DNA of 35,181 nt from Deltaproteobacteria bacterium RIFOXYD12_FULL_55_16 (lineage in GTDB: Bacteria > Desulfobacterota > Desulfobulbia > Desulfobulbales > Desulfurivibrionaceae), in NCBI GenBank assembly GCA_001799255.1, contig MGTC01000058.1, forward strand, positions 1 through 35,181, in the 5' to 3' direction. Each line of letters begins with the position of its first letter. Position 1 is the first letter of the stretch. The notes under the pieces were generated by a model. The model was not told the DNA's origin. It saw only the letters and a list, made by a program, of their open reading frames with translations, and made no database searches. The translations under genes were made by a program, and so were the position numbers. This document shows positions 8,889 through 17,416 of this stretch, one piece after another.

Positions 8889-9362
8889 ATGAGACTTACC
8901 CGCGCCGGAGAATATGGAATACGTTGCGTTCTGCACCTTGCCAGACATGGCAGGGGAACGCTGGTCAGCCGGAAGGAAATCGCGGCCCGCACCGATGTGC
9001 CAGCGCATTTTCTGGCCAAGATCGCCCAGCAGCTGGCCAGGGCCGGGATCATTGAGATCATGCAGGGAGCAAACGGCGGCTACCGCCTGCTGGCCGACCC
9101 GTCAGAGATCAGCCTGCTATCGGTTATTGAGGCGGTCATCGGGGAAATATCCCTTAACGATTGCGTGACTCGGCCCGGCTCCTGCCACAACAGCGCCACC
9201 TGCGCCATTCATCGGGTCTGGGGCAAGGCCAATCGAGAACTGCGAGACACCTTGCGCGGGACAAACTTCGCCGCCATGGCCGCAGAAGAATCATGCTGCC
9301 TGACATCTTTTCCCGAGACTGGCGCTGGCCGCCGGGACGACAGCGACGAGGCCCGCCCATGA
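8889..9362 (+). CDS. Rrf2-family transcriptional regulator with cysteine cluster
   Basis: MRLTRAGEYGIRCVLHLARHGRGTLVSRKEIAARTDVPAHFLAKIAQQLARAGII..GGYRL; C-x6-C-x5-C (DCVTRPGSCHNSATC). Confidence 0.9.
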   Translation: MRLTRAGEYGIRCVLHLARHGRGTLVSRKEIAARTDVPAHFLAKIAQQLARAGIIEIMQGANGGYRLLADPSEISLLSVIEAVIGEISLNDCVTRPGSCHNSATCAIHRVWGKANRELRDTLRGTNFAAMAAEESCCLTSFPETGAGRRDDSDEARP

Positions 9363-9583
9363 CCGCACGGCCAAAACAGCTCTATCTTTTTTACCGGGAT
9401 GGCTTCCGCTCCATGGTGATGGGGCGAACTCTGTGGAAGATCATCGCCATCAAGCTGTTCATCATGTTTGCCGTGCTCAAGCTCTTTTTCTTCCCGGATT
9501 ATCTGACCACCAATTTCAACACCGAGCGCGACCGGGCCGGGCATGTTCTGGAAAACCTTACCAGATACACCTCTACCCGTTGA
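9359..9583 (+). CDS. DUF4492 small membrane protein, cyd-associated
   Basis: MTARPKQLYLFYRDGFRSMVMGRTLWKIIAIKLFIMFAVLKLFFFPDYL; ATGA overlap with the Rrf2 stop; upstream of cydA. Confidence 0.78.
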   Translation: MTARPKQLYLFYRDGFRSMVMGRTLWKIIAIKLFIMFAVLKLFFFPDYLTTNFNTERDRAGHVLENLTRYTSTR

Positions 9584-9621
9584 AGTATGCAGCCTTTTTC
9601 TGGTTTTTCGTATTCTTAATC

Positions 9622-9854
9622 GTAACTATCCAGCTTGAAGCCGGAAAGTAAGAAAAACCACCGAACTGTAACTGTTCAGCAGTGCCGTAGATGCAGCGTG
9701 TCAATCGTCGGCAGCAGTGCCGACACAGAGGCCTGAGAGCTATAGCTGAGTTGAGCAGCTTGCCTGCTCAAACGAAACTTATACCCTTTGGGTGCATACA
9801 TATGGTATGCGAACAGGCCGATAACAAAGCAGCTGCGGTGCTGCTGGACAGTTA
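9622..9854 (+). repeat. Family A repeat, copy 2 (core 9669-9854 with 5' extension from 9622)
   Basis: TAACTGTTCAGCAG (9669-9682) / CTGCTGGACAGTTA (9841-9854); extension GTAACTATCCAGCTT..GCCGGAAA..AAAACCACCGAAC shared in reverse complement with 12700-12746. Confidence 0.88.
9745..9798 (+). repeat. Family C repeat nested inside A copy 2
   Basis: GCTGAGTTGAGCAGCTTGCCTGCTCAAACGAAACTTATACCCTTTGGGTGCATA, absent from the otherwise collinear A copy 3; TA on both sides. Confidence 0.8.
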
Positions 9855-9909
9855 CTCTTAATCATGGCTTGAGCAAGCTCAAGCCGCCAGCAAACACAAG
9901 GAGGTTATT

Positions 9910-11439
9910 GTGGGAGATCCAATTTTAACCACGGTGGACTGGGCCAGGGCGCAATTCGCCCTGACCGCCATGTATCACTGGATTTTTGTGCCGTTGACCC
10001 TGGGTTTGTCCTTTCTCATTGCCTTTTTTGAGAGCATCTATGTCAAAACCGGCAACGAGGAATGGAAAAAGCTGACCAGATTCTGGATGACCCTCTTTGG
10101 CATCAACTTTGCCATCGGCATAGCCACCGGCATCATCCTGGAGTTTCAGTTCGGCACCAACTGGTCCAATTACTCCTGGATGGTGGGGGACATCTTTGGC
10201 GCGCCCCTGGCCATCGAAGGCATCTTCGCCTTCTTCATCGAGGCCACCTTCTTTGCCGTGATGTTCTTTGGCTGGCAGAGGGTTTCCAAGGGCTTCCATC
10301 TCTTTTCCACCTGGATGGTGGCGGTGGGCTCCAATCTCTCGGCGGTCTGGATTCTTGTCGCCAACGGTTGGATGCAGTTTCCGGTCGGCATGGCCTTCAA
10401 TCCCGACCAGGCCCGCTTTGAAATGCAGAATTTCTGGGAGGTGGCCCTGTCCCCGGTGGCAGTGCACAAGTTCACCCACACCACCAGCTCCGCCTTTCTT
10501 CTGGCCTCCCTCTTTGTCGTGGGCATCTCCGCCCTCTTTCTCCTGCAGGAGCGGCACCAGAAGATGGCCCGGCGCAGCATGGTGGTGGCGGCAGTCTTTG
10601 GTTTTGTCGCCTCCATCTTTGTCGCCTTTACCGGAGACGAAGCCGCCTTCAGCGTGGCCCAGCGCCAGCCGATGAAGCTGGCGGCCATGGAAGGCCTGTA
10701 TGTCGGACAGGAAAGGGCCCCCATCGTCGCCATGGGCCTCATCAATTCCGGCAAGCAGCCCGGCGACGATCAGCCCGCCTTTCATCAGGAGATAAAGATC
10801 CCCGGCCTGCTTTCACTCTTAGCCAATCGCGACTCCAACAGCTATGTGCCAGGGATTAACGATCTGGTCTTCGGCAATAGCGAACGCAATATTATCGGGG
10901 CCCAGCAACGCATGCTCACCGGCAGGATTGCCTTAGACGAACTGGCCCGCTACAAGTTCGCCAAAGATAAAGGGGACGAGGCCCAGGCAGCTTCCGCCCT
11001 GGCGCTTTTTGACCAGCACCAGGGAGATCTTGGCTACGGCTACCTGAGCAGCCCGAGCGAGGCCGCGCCGCCGGTGGCTATCACCTTCTACAGTTTTCAC
11101 CTCATGGTGGTGCTGGGCACTCTGTTCCCGGTAATCTTCCTGCTGGTTCTCTACTTCGCCTTCAAAAATACCTTAGAGCAGCAACGCTGGCTAAACCTGG
11201 CCTGCTTTGCCTCCATCTTTTTAGGCTATGTGGCCCAACAGGCCGGCTGGGTAGTGGCCGAGGTGGGGCGGCAGCCCTGGGCCATTCAGGGCCTGCTGCC
11301 GGTGGGCGTGGCCAGCACCAACCTTGCCGCAGGCAACGTGCAGACCACCTTTTTCATCTTTCTAACCCTGTTCACCGTGCTGTTGCTGGCGGAAATCCGC
11401 ATTATGATGCAGCAGATCAAGATCGGACCGGAGGTATAA
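9910..11439 (+). CDS. cydA: Cytochrome bd ubiquinol oxidase subunit I
   Basis: GTG start; WARAQFALTAMYHWIFVPLTLGLSF, ITFYSFHLMVVLGT, VAEVGRQPWAIQGLLP. Confidence 0.96.
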   Translation: MGDPILTTVDWARAQFALTAMYHWIFVPLTLGLSFLIAFFESIYVKTGNEEWKKLTRFWMTLFGINFAIGIATGIILEFQFGTNWSNYSWMVGDIFGAPLAIEGIFAFFIEATFFAVMFFGWQRVSKGFHLFSTWMVAVGSNLSAVWILVANGWMQFPVGMAFNPDQARFEMQNFWEVALSPVAVHKFTHTTSSAFLLASLFVVGISALFLLQERHQKMARRSMVVAAVFGFVASIFVAFTGDEAAFSVAQRQPMKLAAMEGLYVGQERAPIVAMGLINSGKQPGDDQPAFHQEIKIPGLLSLLANRDSNSYVPGINDLVFGNSERNIIGAQQRMLTGRIALDELARYKFAKDKGDEAQAASALALFDQHQGDLGYGYLSSPSEAAPPVAITFYSFHLMVVLGTLFPVIFLLVLYFAFKNTLEQQRWLNLACFASIFLGYVAQQAGWVVAEVGRQPWAIQGLLPVGVASTNLAAGNVQTTFFIFLTLFTVLLLAEIRIMMQQIKIGPEV

Positions 11440-11443
11440 GACC

Positions 11444-12580
11444 ATGATAGAAAACCTGGATCACGCAACATTGCAGCAACTCTGGTGGCTGATCGCCTCC
11501 GTGGTTGGTTCGCTCTTTCTCTTCCTGACCTTTGTTCAGGGCGGCCAGACCCTGATCTTCACCCTGGCCGAAAGTGAAGAGGAAAAAACACTCATCATCA
11601 ACGCCATGGGCCGCAAATGGGAACTGACCTTCACCACCCTGGTTCTCTTCGGCGGGGCCCTGTTCGCGGCCTTCCCGCTCTTCTACGCCACCAGCTTTGG
11701 CGGGGCTTACTGGGTGTGGATGCTCATCCTCTTCACCTTTATTCTTCAGGCGGTGAGCTACGAGTACCGCAAGAAACCAGATAACGTTCTCGGGGCGCGA
11801 ACCTATGAAGTTTTCCTGTGCCTTAATGGCAGTGTCGGGATTCTCCTGATCGGCGCGGCAGTGGGCACCTTTTTCACCGGCTCCCGCTTCAGTCTGAATC
11901 TCTACAACTCCGTGACCTGGCATACCCCGTATCACGGGCTGGAAGCGGCGCTCAACCCGTTCAACCTGGCCTTGGGCCTGTTTCTGGTCTTCCTGGCCCG
12001 AACCTTGGGCGCCATGTACCTCGTCAACCACGTGGCCCATGAGCCTCTGGTTGAAAAGGCCCGCAAAGCTACCTGGATCAACCTTCTCTGGGCCTTGCCC
12101 TTCCTGCTCACCATCCTGATCAGCCTGGTAACCATGGACGGCTTTGCCGTTGATCCGGCTACGGGCGAGATCTTCATGGAGGAGGGCAAATACCTCCATA
12201 ATTTGTTGGGGATGCCCGTGGTGCTGGTTCTGCTGCTGGGAGGCCTGAATCTGGTGATCTATGGCGTGGTGGCCACCGGCTTTCTTGGCAAGAACAATGG
12301 CATCTGGTTCGGCGGCCTCGGCACGGTACTGGTGGGGCTGGCGATCTTTTCCCTGGCCGGCTATCACGACACCGCCTTTTACCCGTCCGTGAGCGACCTG
12401 CAATCGAGTCTCACCATTTACAATGCCTCAAGCAGCAAGTACACCCTCACCGCCATGAGCTATGTGGCCCTGGCGGTGCCCTTTGTCCTGGCCTATGTCG
12501 CCTATGTCTGGAAGCTGATGAATGCGGAAAAACTGACCTTAAGCGAACTTACGGGTAAAGACGCGCAGGACATGTATTAA
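11444..12580 (+). CDS. cydB: Cytochrome bd ubiquinol oxidase subunit II
   Basis: 378-aa polytopic membrane protein directly after cydA; FVQGGQTLIFTLAESEEEKTLIINAMGRKWELTFTTLVLFGGALFAAFPLFY. Confidence 0.95.
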   Translation: MIENLDHATLQQLWWLIASVVGSLFLFLTFVQGGQTLIFTLAESEEEKTLIINAMGRKWELTFTTLVLFGGALFAAFPLFYATSFGGAYWVWMLILFTFILQAVSYEYRKKPDNVLGARTYEVFLCLNGSVGILLIGAAVGTFFTGSRFSLNLYNSVTWHTPYHGLEAALNPFNLALGLFLVFLARTLGAMYLVNHVAHEPLVEKARKATWINLLWALPFLLTILISLVTMDGFAVDPATGEIFMEEGKYLHNLLGMPVVLVLLLGGLNLVIYGVVATGFLGKNNGIWFGGLGTVLVGLAIFSLAGYHDTAFYPSVSDLQSSLTIYNASSSKYTLTAMSYVALAVPFVLAYVAYVWKLMNAEKLTLSELTGKDAQDMY

Positions 12581-12594
12581 GCGTAAAAAAAAGG

Positions 12595-12746
12595 TAACTG
12601 TCCAGCAGCACCGCATCTGCTTTGTTATCGGCCTGTTCACATACCATATGTATAGCTCTCAGGCCTCTGTCGCGCATCTGCGGCACTGCTGAACAGTTAC
12701 GGTTCGGTGGTTTTTGACCATTTCCGGCATTAAGCTGGATAGTTAC
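12595..12746 (-). repeat. Family A repeat, copy 3 (core 12595-12699, extension to 12746), inverted relative to copy 2
   Basis: TAACTGTCCAGCAG (12595-12608) / CTGCTGAACAGTTA (12686-12699); reverse complement collinear with 9622-9854. Confidence 0.88.
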
Positions 12747-12764
12747 AAAAAAAGGAGAAAGCCC

Positions 12765-12857
12765 ATGAACACAATTCTACTCGTCAGCTGGCTGCTGGTG
12801 CTGGTTATCTCGTACCAGGGCGCCATCGTGGCGCTCAAAAAAACCGACCTGCTGTAA
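12765..12857 (+). CDS. Small cyd-associated single-TM protein (30 aa, CydX-like by position)
   Basis: MNTILLVSWLLVLVISYQGAIVALKKTDLL*; strong RBS AAAAGGAGAAAGCCC; single hydrophobic helix downstream of cydB. Not in ORF track (below length cutoff). Confidence 0.75.
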   Translation: MNTILLVSWLLVLVISYQGAIVALKKTDLL

Positions 12858-12877
12858 GCCGCTGTACAAAAACAACT

Positions 12878-12932
12878 TGTACCCAAAGGGCATAAGTTTC
12901 GTTTGAGCAGACAAGCTGCTCAACTCAGCTTT
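12878..12932 (-). repeat. Family C repeat (reverse orientation)
   Basis: Reverse complement AGCTGAGTTGAGCAGCTTGTCTGCTCAAACGAAACTTATGCCCTTTGGGTACA. Confidence 0.85.
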
Positions 12933-12959
12933 ATACCTTTGGATATCGCGAACGGCATA

Positions 12960-13012
12960 AGGAGCCGTAACGAAATAATCGAAAATATACAGGTTATTTG
13001 TGAACGGCTCCT
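12960..13012. repeat. Element E: 53-bp imperfect inverted repeat
   Basis: AGGAGCCGTAACGAAATAA (12960-12978) / TTATTTGTGAACGGCTCCT (12994-13012). Confidence 0.65.
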
Positions 13013-13036
13013 AATTACAACAACCCCCAGAAATAC

Positions 13037-13073
13037 GACCGGCGCAGGATATTCTCCTGCGCCGGTCTTTTTT
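13037..13073 (+). terminator. Rho-independent terminator after the cyd region
   Basis: GACCGGCGCAGGA-TATTC-TCCTGCGCCGGTC followed by TTTTTT. Confidence 0.9.
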
Positions 13074-13105
13074 AGGCAAGGCGTGCCGGACAGGTTTTGC
13101 TCTGC

Positions 13106-16100
13106 TCAGGCGAGGTCGCCTGCCGCTTTTGGGGCCGGGTGGCGGCGCTTACGCAGCATGAAGTAGAGGATCGGCACCGCCATCCGGCTGATCAAGAGCG
13201 AGGCGATCTCCCCGAACATCAGCGAGATGGCCAGCCCCTGAAAAATCGGGTCGGCCAGGATCACCGAGGCCCCGACCACCACGGCCAGGGCGGTCAGGAG
13301 CATGGGCCGGAAGCGGATGGCTCCGGCTTCCACCACTGCTTCCTCAAGCGGCAGGCCATGGCTGAGACGCAGCTCGATAAAATCCACCAGAATAATGGAA
13401 TTGCGCACCACGATCCCGGCCCCGGCCATAAAGCCGATCATGGAGGTGGCGGTGAAAAAGGCGCCGAAGGCCCAGTGGGCCGGGAGGATGCCGATCAGCG
13501 AAAAGGGAATGGCGGCCATCACCACCAGCGGCACGGTGTAATCCTTGAACCAGCCCACCATGAGCATGTAGATAAGGATCATCACCGCGCAGAAGGCCAG
13601 GCCCAGATCCCGAAAAACCTCCAGGGTGATGTGCCACTCGCCGTCCCACTTGATCGCCGGTTCCAGCTCGGAAAAGGGCTGTTTGAGATTATAGATGGCG
13701 ATCTCTTTTTGGCTGCCCCCGTATTGGCGGCCATCAAGCTCGGCAAGTTTCCTGTTCAGGGCGACGATGGCGTAGGCCGGGCTTTCCGCAGCACCGGCCA
13801 CATCGGCCGTGACATAGATTACCGGCTTCAGATTCTTGCGGTAAATGGGCTGGTCAATGGGCGCTTCACTGACCGTGACCAGTTCCCGCAGAGGCACCAA
13901 CGACCCGGACGGGTTCAGGCCGGAGCGAAGCTGGGTATTGAGGATACTGTCTACCCTGGCCCTTTGTGCCAGGGGCAACTCCAGGACGATATTGATCTCC
14001 TCCTTGTCGTTGGGCCGGTGAAAAAGGCCAATGGACAGGCCCTTGACCGCCAGATCAACGGCCTGGGTGATCTCGCCAGCGGAAAGGCCGTTAAGAGCAG
14101 CTTTTTCCTTGTCCACCGCGATGATGGTTTTGGCGCGCTCCGCCTCGCGGTACCAGTCCACATCGACAACCCCCTCCGTGGCGATGAGGAGCTCTCTGAC
14201 CCTGGCCGCCAGCTTCAGGCGCTGGGCATCGGTCTGGCCGTAGATCTCGGCCACCAGGGTTTGCAGCACTGGCGGCCCCGGCGGGACCTCGGCCACAACC
14301 ACGATCGCCCCGTATTTTTCTGCGATGGCCGCAACCTTTGGCCGGATGCGTTTGGCAATCTCGTGGCTCTGGGCCTTGCGTTCACCCTTGGGCAGCAGGT
14401 TGATCTGAATATCCGCCAGATTGGCGCTGTTGCGCAGGTAGTAATGGCGCACCAGGCCGTTGAAATTGTAAGGCGAGGCAGCCCCGGCATACACCTGATA
14501 GTTGACCACCTCCGGTTCCTGGCCGACGACTGCGGCCATTTCCCTGGCCGCCCGGGTGGTCTCCTCCAGGGTAGTGCCTTCGGGCATTTTCAGGATAAGC
14601 TGGAACTCACTCTTGTTGTCAAAGGGCAGCATCTTGACCTTGACCAGCCCGAAATAGACCATGGCGCAGGAGCCGAGGAGCAGGGCGACAATGCTCAGAA
14701 AAAAAACCAGCCGCCAGCGGGCCTGGGCCAGAAGCGGATCCATGACCCGGTGATAGAGACGGGTAAAGAAATCCACCGGTGCGTGGTCATGGTCGCCTGC
14801 CTGCACTGCCGCCTCTTCTGCATCGATGGGACACGCCTGCGGGCATTTTTTCTTCAGCACCCGGATGGCGGCCCAGGGCGTAACGGTGAAGGCGATGAGC
14901 AGTGAAAAAAGCATCGCGGCGGAGGAGCCGATGGGGATTGGCCGCATGTATGGCCCCATCAACCCGCCGACAAAGGCCATGGGCAGAATGGCGGCAATCA
15001 CCGCCAGGGTGGCGAGAATGGTCGGGTTGCCCACCTCGCCCACCGCCTCAATGACAATGGCGAGCATCGGCTTTTTGGTGTTTTCCGGCAGGCGGAGGTG
15101 ACGAACAATGTTCTCCACCACTACAATGGCATCATCCACCAGGATGCCGATGGAAAAGATCAGGGCGAACAGGGTGATGCGGTTCAAGGTGTAGCCATAC
15201 AGGTAAAAAAGCAGCAGGGTCAGGGCCAGGGTCGAGGGAATGGCAAGAATGACGATGAGCGACTCCCGCCAACCCAGGAAAAAGAGGATGAGCAGGGTCA
15301 CGCCAAAGACGGCGATAGCCATGTGCAGCAGGAGCTCGTTGGATTTTTCTGCGGCGGTTTCCCCGTAATTTCTGGTCACGCTCACCGTGACCTCGCTGGG
15401 GATGAGGGCGCCCTTGAGGACTTCGACCTTGGCCAGCACCGAGGCCACCACCTGCACCGCGTTAGCCCCAGGCCGCTTGGCCAGCGAGAGGGTAACCGCC
15501 GCCTCTTCCGCCTGCCCCTTGCCTTGGCCGAAGAGGACATAGCTGGTCGGTTCTTCCGGGCCATCGACCACCCTGGCCACCTCGTCGAGATACACCGGCT
15601 TGTTGCCATAAACACCAACAACAAGGCGGCCGATTTCATGCGTCGAGGCAAGAAACTGGCCGGTTTGCAGGAGAACTTCCTGGTTCACCTGCAGGTTGCC
15701 GGAGTATGATTGCCGGTTGCCCTGTTGCAGCCGAGGGATGATCTCAGTCGCGGTCAGGCGACGGGCGGCAAGTCGCGCCGGCTCGAAAAGAACCCGCACC
15801 TGGCGCCGAGTGCCGCCGATGAGCTTGGTCTCGGCCACCTCGGGGATGTTTTTGAGCGCATCGTCAAGCTGGGCCGTAAGACGCCGGAGGGTGTAATGGT
15901 CATAGCGCGAGCTGTGCAGGGTCAGGGCGAGCACCGGCACATCGTCAATGGTATGCGGCTTGACCAGTGGCGGCGCGACCCCGCTGGGAATACGATCGAA
16001 ATTTGTCTCCAGCTTCTGGTTAAGGCGGACGATGGCGTCTTCCATCTTCTCCCCCACCTGGAAGCGGGCAACGAGCAGGCACTGGCCGGGCATGGAGGTG

Positions 16101-16381
16101 GTATAGAGGTATTCCACCCCGGGCAGTTCGTAGAGGAGTTTCTCCATAGGGATGGCCACCCGCTCCTCCACCTCCTTGGGGGTGGCGCCGGGCATGGCGA
16201 CCATGACGTCGATCATCGGCACCTTGATCTGCGGCTCTTCTTCTCTGGGCAGCATGACCACAGCCATGACCCCGAGGAGCAGGGAGGCGATGATCATGAT
16301 GGGGGTCAGCCTGGATTCAACGAAAATCGAGGCGAGCCGACCGGCAAAACCCTGTTGTTTGCTGGGGGTCTGGTTCATCAC
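13106..16381 (-). CDS. Efflux RND transporter permease subunit
   Basis: 1091 aa; [74 protein letters not shown]; duplicated RND topology. Confidence 0.95.
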   Translation of the reverse strand: MMNQTPSKQQGFAGRLASIFVESRLTPIMIIASLLLGVMAVVMLPREEEPQIKVPMIDVMVAMPGATPKEVEERVAIPMEKLLYELPGVEYLYTTSMPGQCLLVARFQVGEKMEDAIVRLNQKLETNFDRIPSGVAPPLVKPHTIDDVPVLALTLHSSRYDHYTLRRLTAQLDDALKNIPEVAETKLIGGTRRQVRVLFEPARLAARRLTATEIIPRLQQGNRQSYSGNLQVNQEVLLQTGQFLASTHEIGRLVVGVYGNKPVYLDEVARVVDGPEEPTSYVLFGQGKGQAEEAAVTLSLAKRPGANAVQVVASVLAKVEVLKGALIPSEVTVSVTRNYGETAAEKSNELLLHMAIAVFGVTLLILFFLGWRESLIVILAIPSTLALTLLLFYLYGYTLNRITLFALIFSIGILVDDAIVVVENIVRHLRLPENTKKPMLAIVIEAVGEVGNPTILATLAVIAAILPMAFVGGLMGPYMRPIPIGSSAAMLFSLLIAFTVTPWAAIRVLKKKCPQACPIDAEEAAVQAGDHDHAPVDFFTRLYHRVMDPLLAQARWRLVFFLSIVALLLGSCAMVYFGLVKVKMLPFDNKSEFQLILKMPEGTTLEETTRAAREMAAVVGQEPEVVNYQVYAGAASPYNFNGLVRHYYLRNSANLADIQINLLPKGERKAQSHEIAKRIRPKVAAIAEKYGAIVVVAEVPPGPPVLQTLVAEIYGQTDAQRLKLAARVRELLIATEGVVDVDWYREAERAKTIIAVDKEKAALNGLSAGEITQAVDLAVKGLSIGLFHRPNDKEEINIVLELPLAQRARVDSILNTQLRSGLNPSGSLVPLRELVTVSEAPIDQPIYRKNLKPVIYVTADVAGAAESPAYAIVALNRKLAELDGRQYGGSQKEIAIYNLKQPFSELEPAIKWDGEWHITLEVFRDLGLAFCAVMILIYMLMVGWFKDYTVPLVVMAAIPFSLIGILPAHWAFGAFFTATSMIGFMAGAGIVVRNSIILVDFIELRLSHGLPLEEAVVEAGAIRFRPMLLTALAVVVGASVILADPIFQGLAISLMFGEIASLLISRMAVPILYFMLRKRRHPAPKAAGDLA

Positions 16382-17412
16382 TGTACGATCCGCACGGGTT
16401 GGTTATCAACAAGCCGTTCGCCTCCCTGAACCACCACCTGCTCTCCGGCATTGAGCCCGGCAAGGATATCCACCTGGCCGTCCCGGTGTTCACCACTGCG
16501 CACCAGACGCAGCTGGGCGGCGCCGTTCTGGATTACAAAAAGCCGCTCCATCTGACCAAAGCGCAACAACGCCGCCTCCGGCACCAGCAGGGTGTTGACC
16601 CCGGCGGCGCCGGGAAGGGCCACCCGGGCATACTGCCCAGGCCGCAAGGCCTTGTCGCCGTTGATTCTAATTTTAATCAAGACGGTGCGCGAGGCGGGGT
16701 CTGCCGCCGGGCTGATCTCGGTCACAGTCCCGCTCTGGGAAAACCCGGCGTCCTGGATCGTAACCGCAAGCTTATCCCCCCTGTTGATTTTTGAGGCCAG
16801 CCCCTCCGGGGCCGCCGCAACCACCTGCAATTGCCCGGTGTTTTCCAGCACCAGCAGAGGCAGGCCGGGGGTGGCCAGCTCTCCGGCATTGGCCAGCTTC
16901 TGGGAGATGATTCCGGCAAAGGGGGCGGTTATCTGGGTGTAACCGCGCATGGCCCTGGCTTCACGCAGACCAGCCTCGGCCACCTGCCAGGCATCTTCCA
17001 GGGATTTGACCGTTTCCCTGGTGGAGGCATCTTTTTCCAGCAAGCGTTTTTCGCGCTCAAAATTTCGTTGCGCCTGGGCGAGTTGCGTTTCGGCCTGCGA
17101 CAGCCTAGCGCTAAGCTCTCCGGCATTGATCCTGGCCAGAAGCGCGCCTTTTTTCACCGCCAGACCAAGAGTCACCGGCATTTCCTCGATGGCCCCGGAT
17201 ATTCGGGCGGCAATGGTCGCTTTCTGCACGGATTCAACGGCGCCAGCGACCTCGTTTTGCCGCAGGGCAGCCTGGTCAGCCACGATGATTATCCGCACCT
17301 CCGCAGTGGGGAGGGGTTGTCTGGCCGCGCCGTTGGGGGCTGAATCCTTGCAACCGGCCATGCCAAGAAGCAGACACAGAATGAGGGTGGTGGGAAGATG
17401 TTTGTAAGGCAT
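16378..17412 (-). CDS. RND efflux periplasmic adaptor (MFP/HlyD-like lipoprotein)
   Basis: [26 protein letters not shown] lipobox-like leader; [35 protein letters not shown]; coiled-coil and beta-barrel regions. Start taken at internal Met 17412. Confidence 0.92.
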   Translation of the reverse strand: MPYKHLPTTLILCLLLGMAGCKDSAPNGAARQPLPTAEVRIIIVADQAALRQNEVAGAVESVQKATIAARISGAIEEMPVTLGLAVKKGALLARINAGELSARLSQAETQLAQAQRNFEREKRLLEKDASTRETVKSLEDAWQVAEAGLREARAMRGYTQITAPFAGIISQKLANAGELATPGLPLLVLENTGQLQVVAAAPEGLASKINRGDKLAVTIQDAGFSQSGTVTEISPAADPASRTVLIKIRINGDKALRPGQYARVALPGAAGVNTLLVPEAALLRFGQMERLFVIQNGAAQLRLVRSGEHRDGQVDILAGLNAGEQVVVQGGERLVDNQPVRIVQ

Positions 17413-17416
17413 GGGG

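Noticed and set aside
13097-14905. 602-aa plus-strand ORF
   Set aside because: Antisense to the RND permease; low-complexity His/Gly/Gln-rich product typical of a reversed GC-rich coding frame.
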